DNA from: a bacterium
Lineage (GTDB): Bacteria; Sumerlaeota; Sumerlaeia; UBA8349
NCBI GenBank assembly: GCA_013203855.1
Contig: JABMPG010000006.1
Span: 1-6,772 of the forward strand
Direction: 5' to 3'
Length of the DNA: 6,772 nt
The position numbers and the translations under genes were made by a program. The notes under the pieces are model-generated. The model saw only the letters and a list, made by a program, of their open reading frames with translations. It did not search any database and had not been told where the DNA came from. This document shows positions 6,173 through 6,772 of the stretch, piece after piece. The stretch's first letter is position 1; each line of letters opens with the position of its first letter.

Positions 6173-6772
6173 ATGAGTGCTCTGTCATTGAGAATGAGTG
6201 AAGGTTTTGCCGCGGTGGATCCCATGCTGGGCCTTGGGGTCGTGGTCTTTGTCGCCGTGGTGGTCGTCTTCTGGCTCTTTTTCTGGTTGTTTCCCGTCAA
6301 GCTGTGGATCGCGGCCAAAACCACGAAAGCACCGGTTGGCATGGTCGACATGATCTTCATGCGGCTGCGGCGGGTGAATCCGGGGGCCATCGTGAATCCG
6401 CTGATTATGGCGGTACAGGCCCGGGTCAATGTGAGTCGAAGTCAGTTGGAGATCCATTATCTGGCGGGTGGAGACGTGTGGATGGTTGTCAAGGCCATGA
6501 TTTCGGCGGCCAAGGCCAAGATCGACCTGACTGCGGACCAGGCCTGCGCTATCGACCTGGCCGGTCGTAATGTTTTCGAAGCGGTCAAGATGAGCGTTCA
6601 GCCCCGCGTGATCGATTGTCCCAATCCGGATCAGGGCAAACAGACTATTGACGCGGTGGCCAAGGACGGCATCCAGTTGCGGGCCAAGGCCCGCGTGACC
6701 GTCCGGGCGAACCTGGAGCGTCTCGTCGGCGGCGCCACCGAGGAAACGATTATCGCCCGCGTGGGCGAGGGC
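6173..6772 (+). CDS. floA: Flotillin-like protein FloA (N-terminal 200 aa, partial)
   Basis: FloA is a membrane-anchored SPFH/flotillin-like scaffold of bacterial functional membrane microdomains. The product has a short N-terminal tail and a hydrophobic hairpin or TM segment (about 18-41). Then come blocks that align closely with Bacillus FloA (YqfA): MRLRRVNPGAIVNPLI (63-78), LEIHYLAGGDV (92-102), AIDLAGRNVFEAVKMSVQPRVI (126-147), KDGIQLRAKARVTVRANLERLVGG (164-187) and EETIIARVGEG (190-200). Compared with Bacillus, a few extra residues (CPNPDQGKQTIDA, about 149-161) lie between VQPRVI and the AVAKDGI block. As I recall, planctomycete homologs share this. ATG 6173 follows GGAGG (6159-6163) with 9-base spacing; Met8 (6194) is a weaker choice. 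The frame is open to the right edge; complete proteins have about 330 residues. No nfeD gene is present just upstream, unlike in Bacillus. Confidence 0.95.
   Translation, partial: MSALSLRMSEGFAAVDPMLGLGVVVFVAVVVVFWLFFWLFPVKLWIAAKTTKAPVGMVDMIFMRLRRVNPGAIVNPLIMAVQARVNVSRSQLEIHYLAGGDVWMVVKAMISAAKAKIDLTADQACAIDLAGRNVFEAVKMSVQPRVIDCPNPDQGKQTIDAVAKDGIQLRAKARVTVRANLERLVGGATEETIIARVGEG

Overview
The window looks like chromosomal DNA of a fairly GC-rich, Gram-negative bacterium. The best guess is a planctomycete or a related phylum. The reasons are a FloA-type flotillin with a short insert that I recall from planctomycete homologs, a LeuC of the HacA/archaeal-like subfamily, and an RND efflux pair that implies two membranes. 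This placement is inference, not proof. No rRNA, tRNA, CRISPR array, insertion sequence or phage gene is visible.

Layout: (1) 1-630, minus strand: the first 210 codons of a 3-isopropylmalate dehydratase large subunit (leuC), running off the left edge. (2) 631-1104: a 474-base divergent intergenic region, the most signal-rich part of the window. It holds a sigma70-type promoter for leuC, a near-consensus sigma54 (-24/-12) promoter and a near-perfect sigma70 promoter, both pointing at the efflux operon. It also holds five TGTCTC hexamers in mixed orientation, several short inverted repeats and a leader hairpin next to the efflux ribosome binding site. (3) 1105-5591, plus strand: a two-gene operon for a periplasmic adaptor (378 aa) and an RND inner-membrane permease (1116 aa), overlapping by one base. 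(4) An intrinsic terminator at 5670-5700. (5) 5791-6033: a small two-helix DUF2892 (YgaP-like) membrane protein. (6) 6173-6772: the first 200 codons of a FloA flotillin-like scaffold protein, running off the right edge.

The adaptor and permease should work together as a proton-driven efflux machine, but no outer-membrane channel gene is present, so a TolC-like partner must be encoded elsewhere. The paired promoters and repeated half-sites suggest that this pump is actively regulated. leuC is biosynthetic (leucine pathway) and probably unrelated except for sharing the intergenic region. The DUF2892 protein and FloA are both membrane proteins and may or may not be cotranscribed.

I see no clearly novel multi-gene system. 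The regulatory architecture in 640-1080 is the part most worth a second look.
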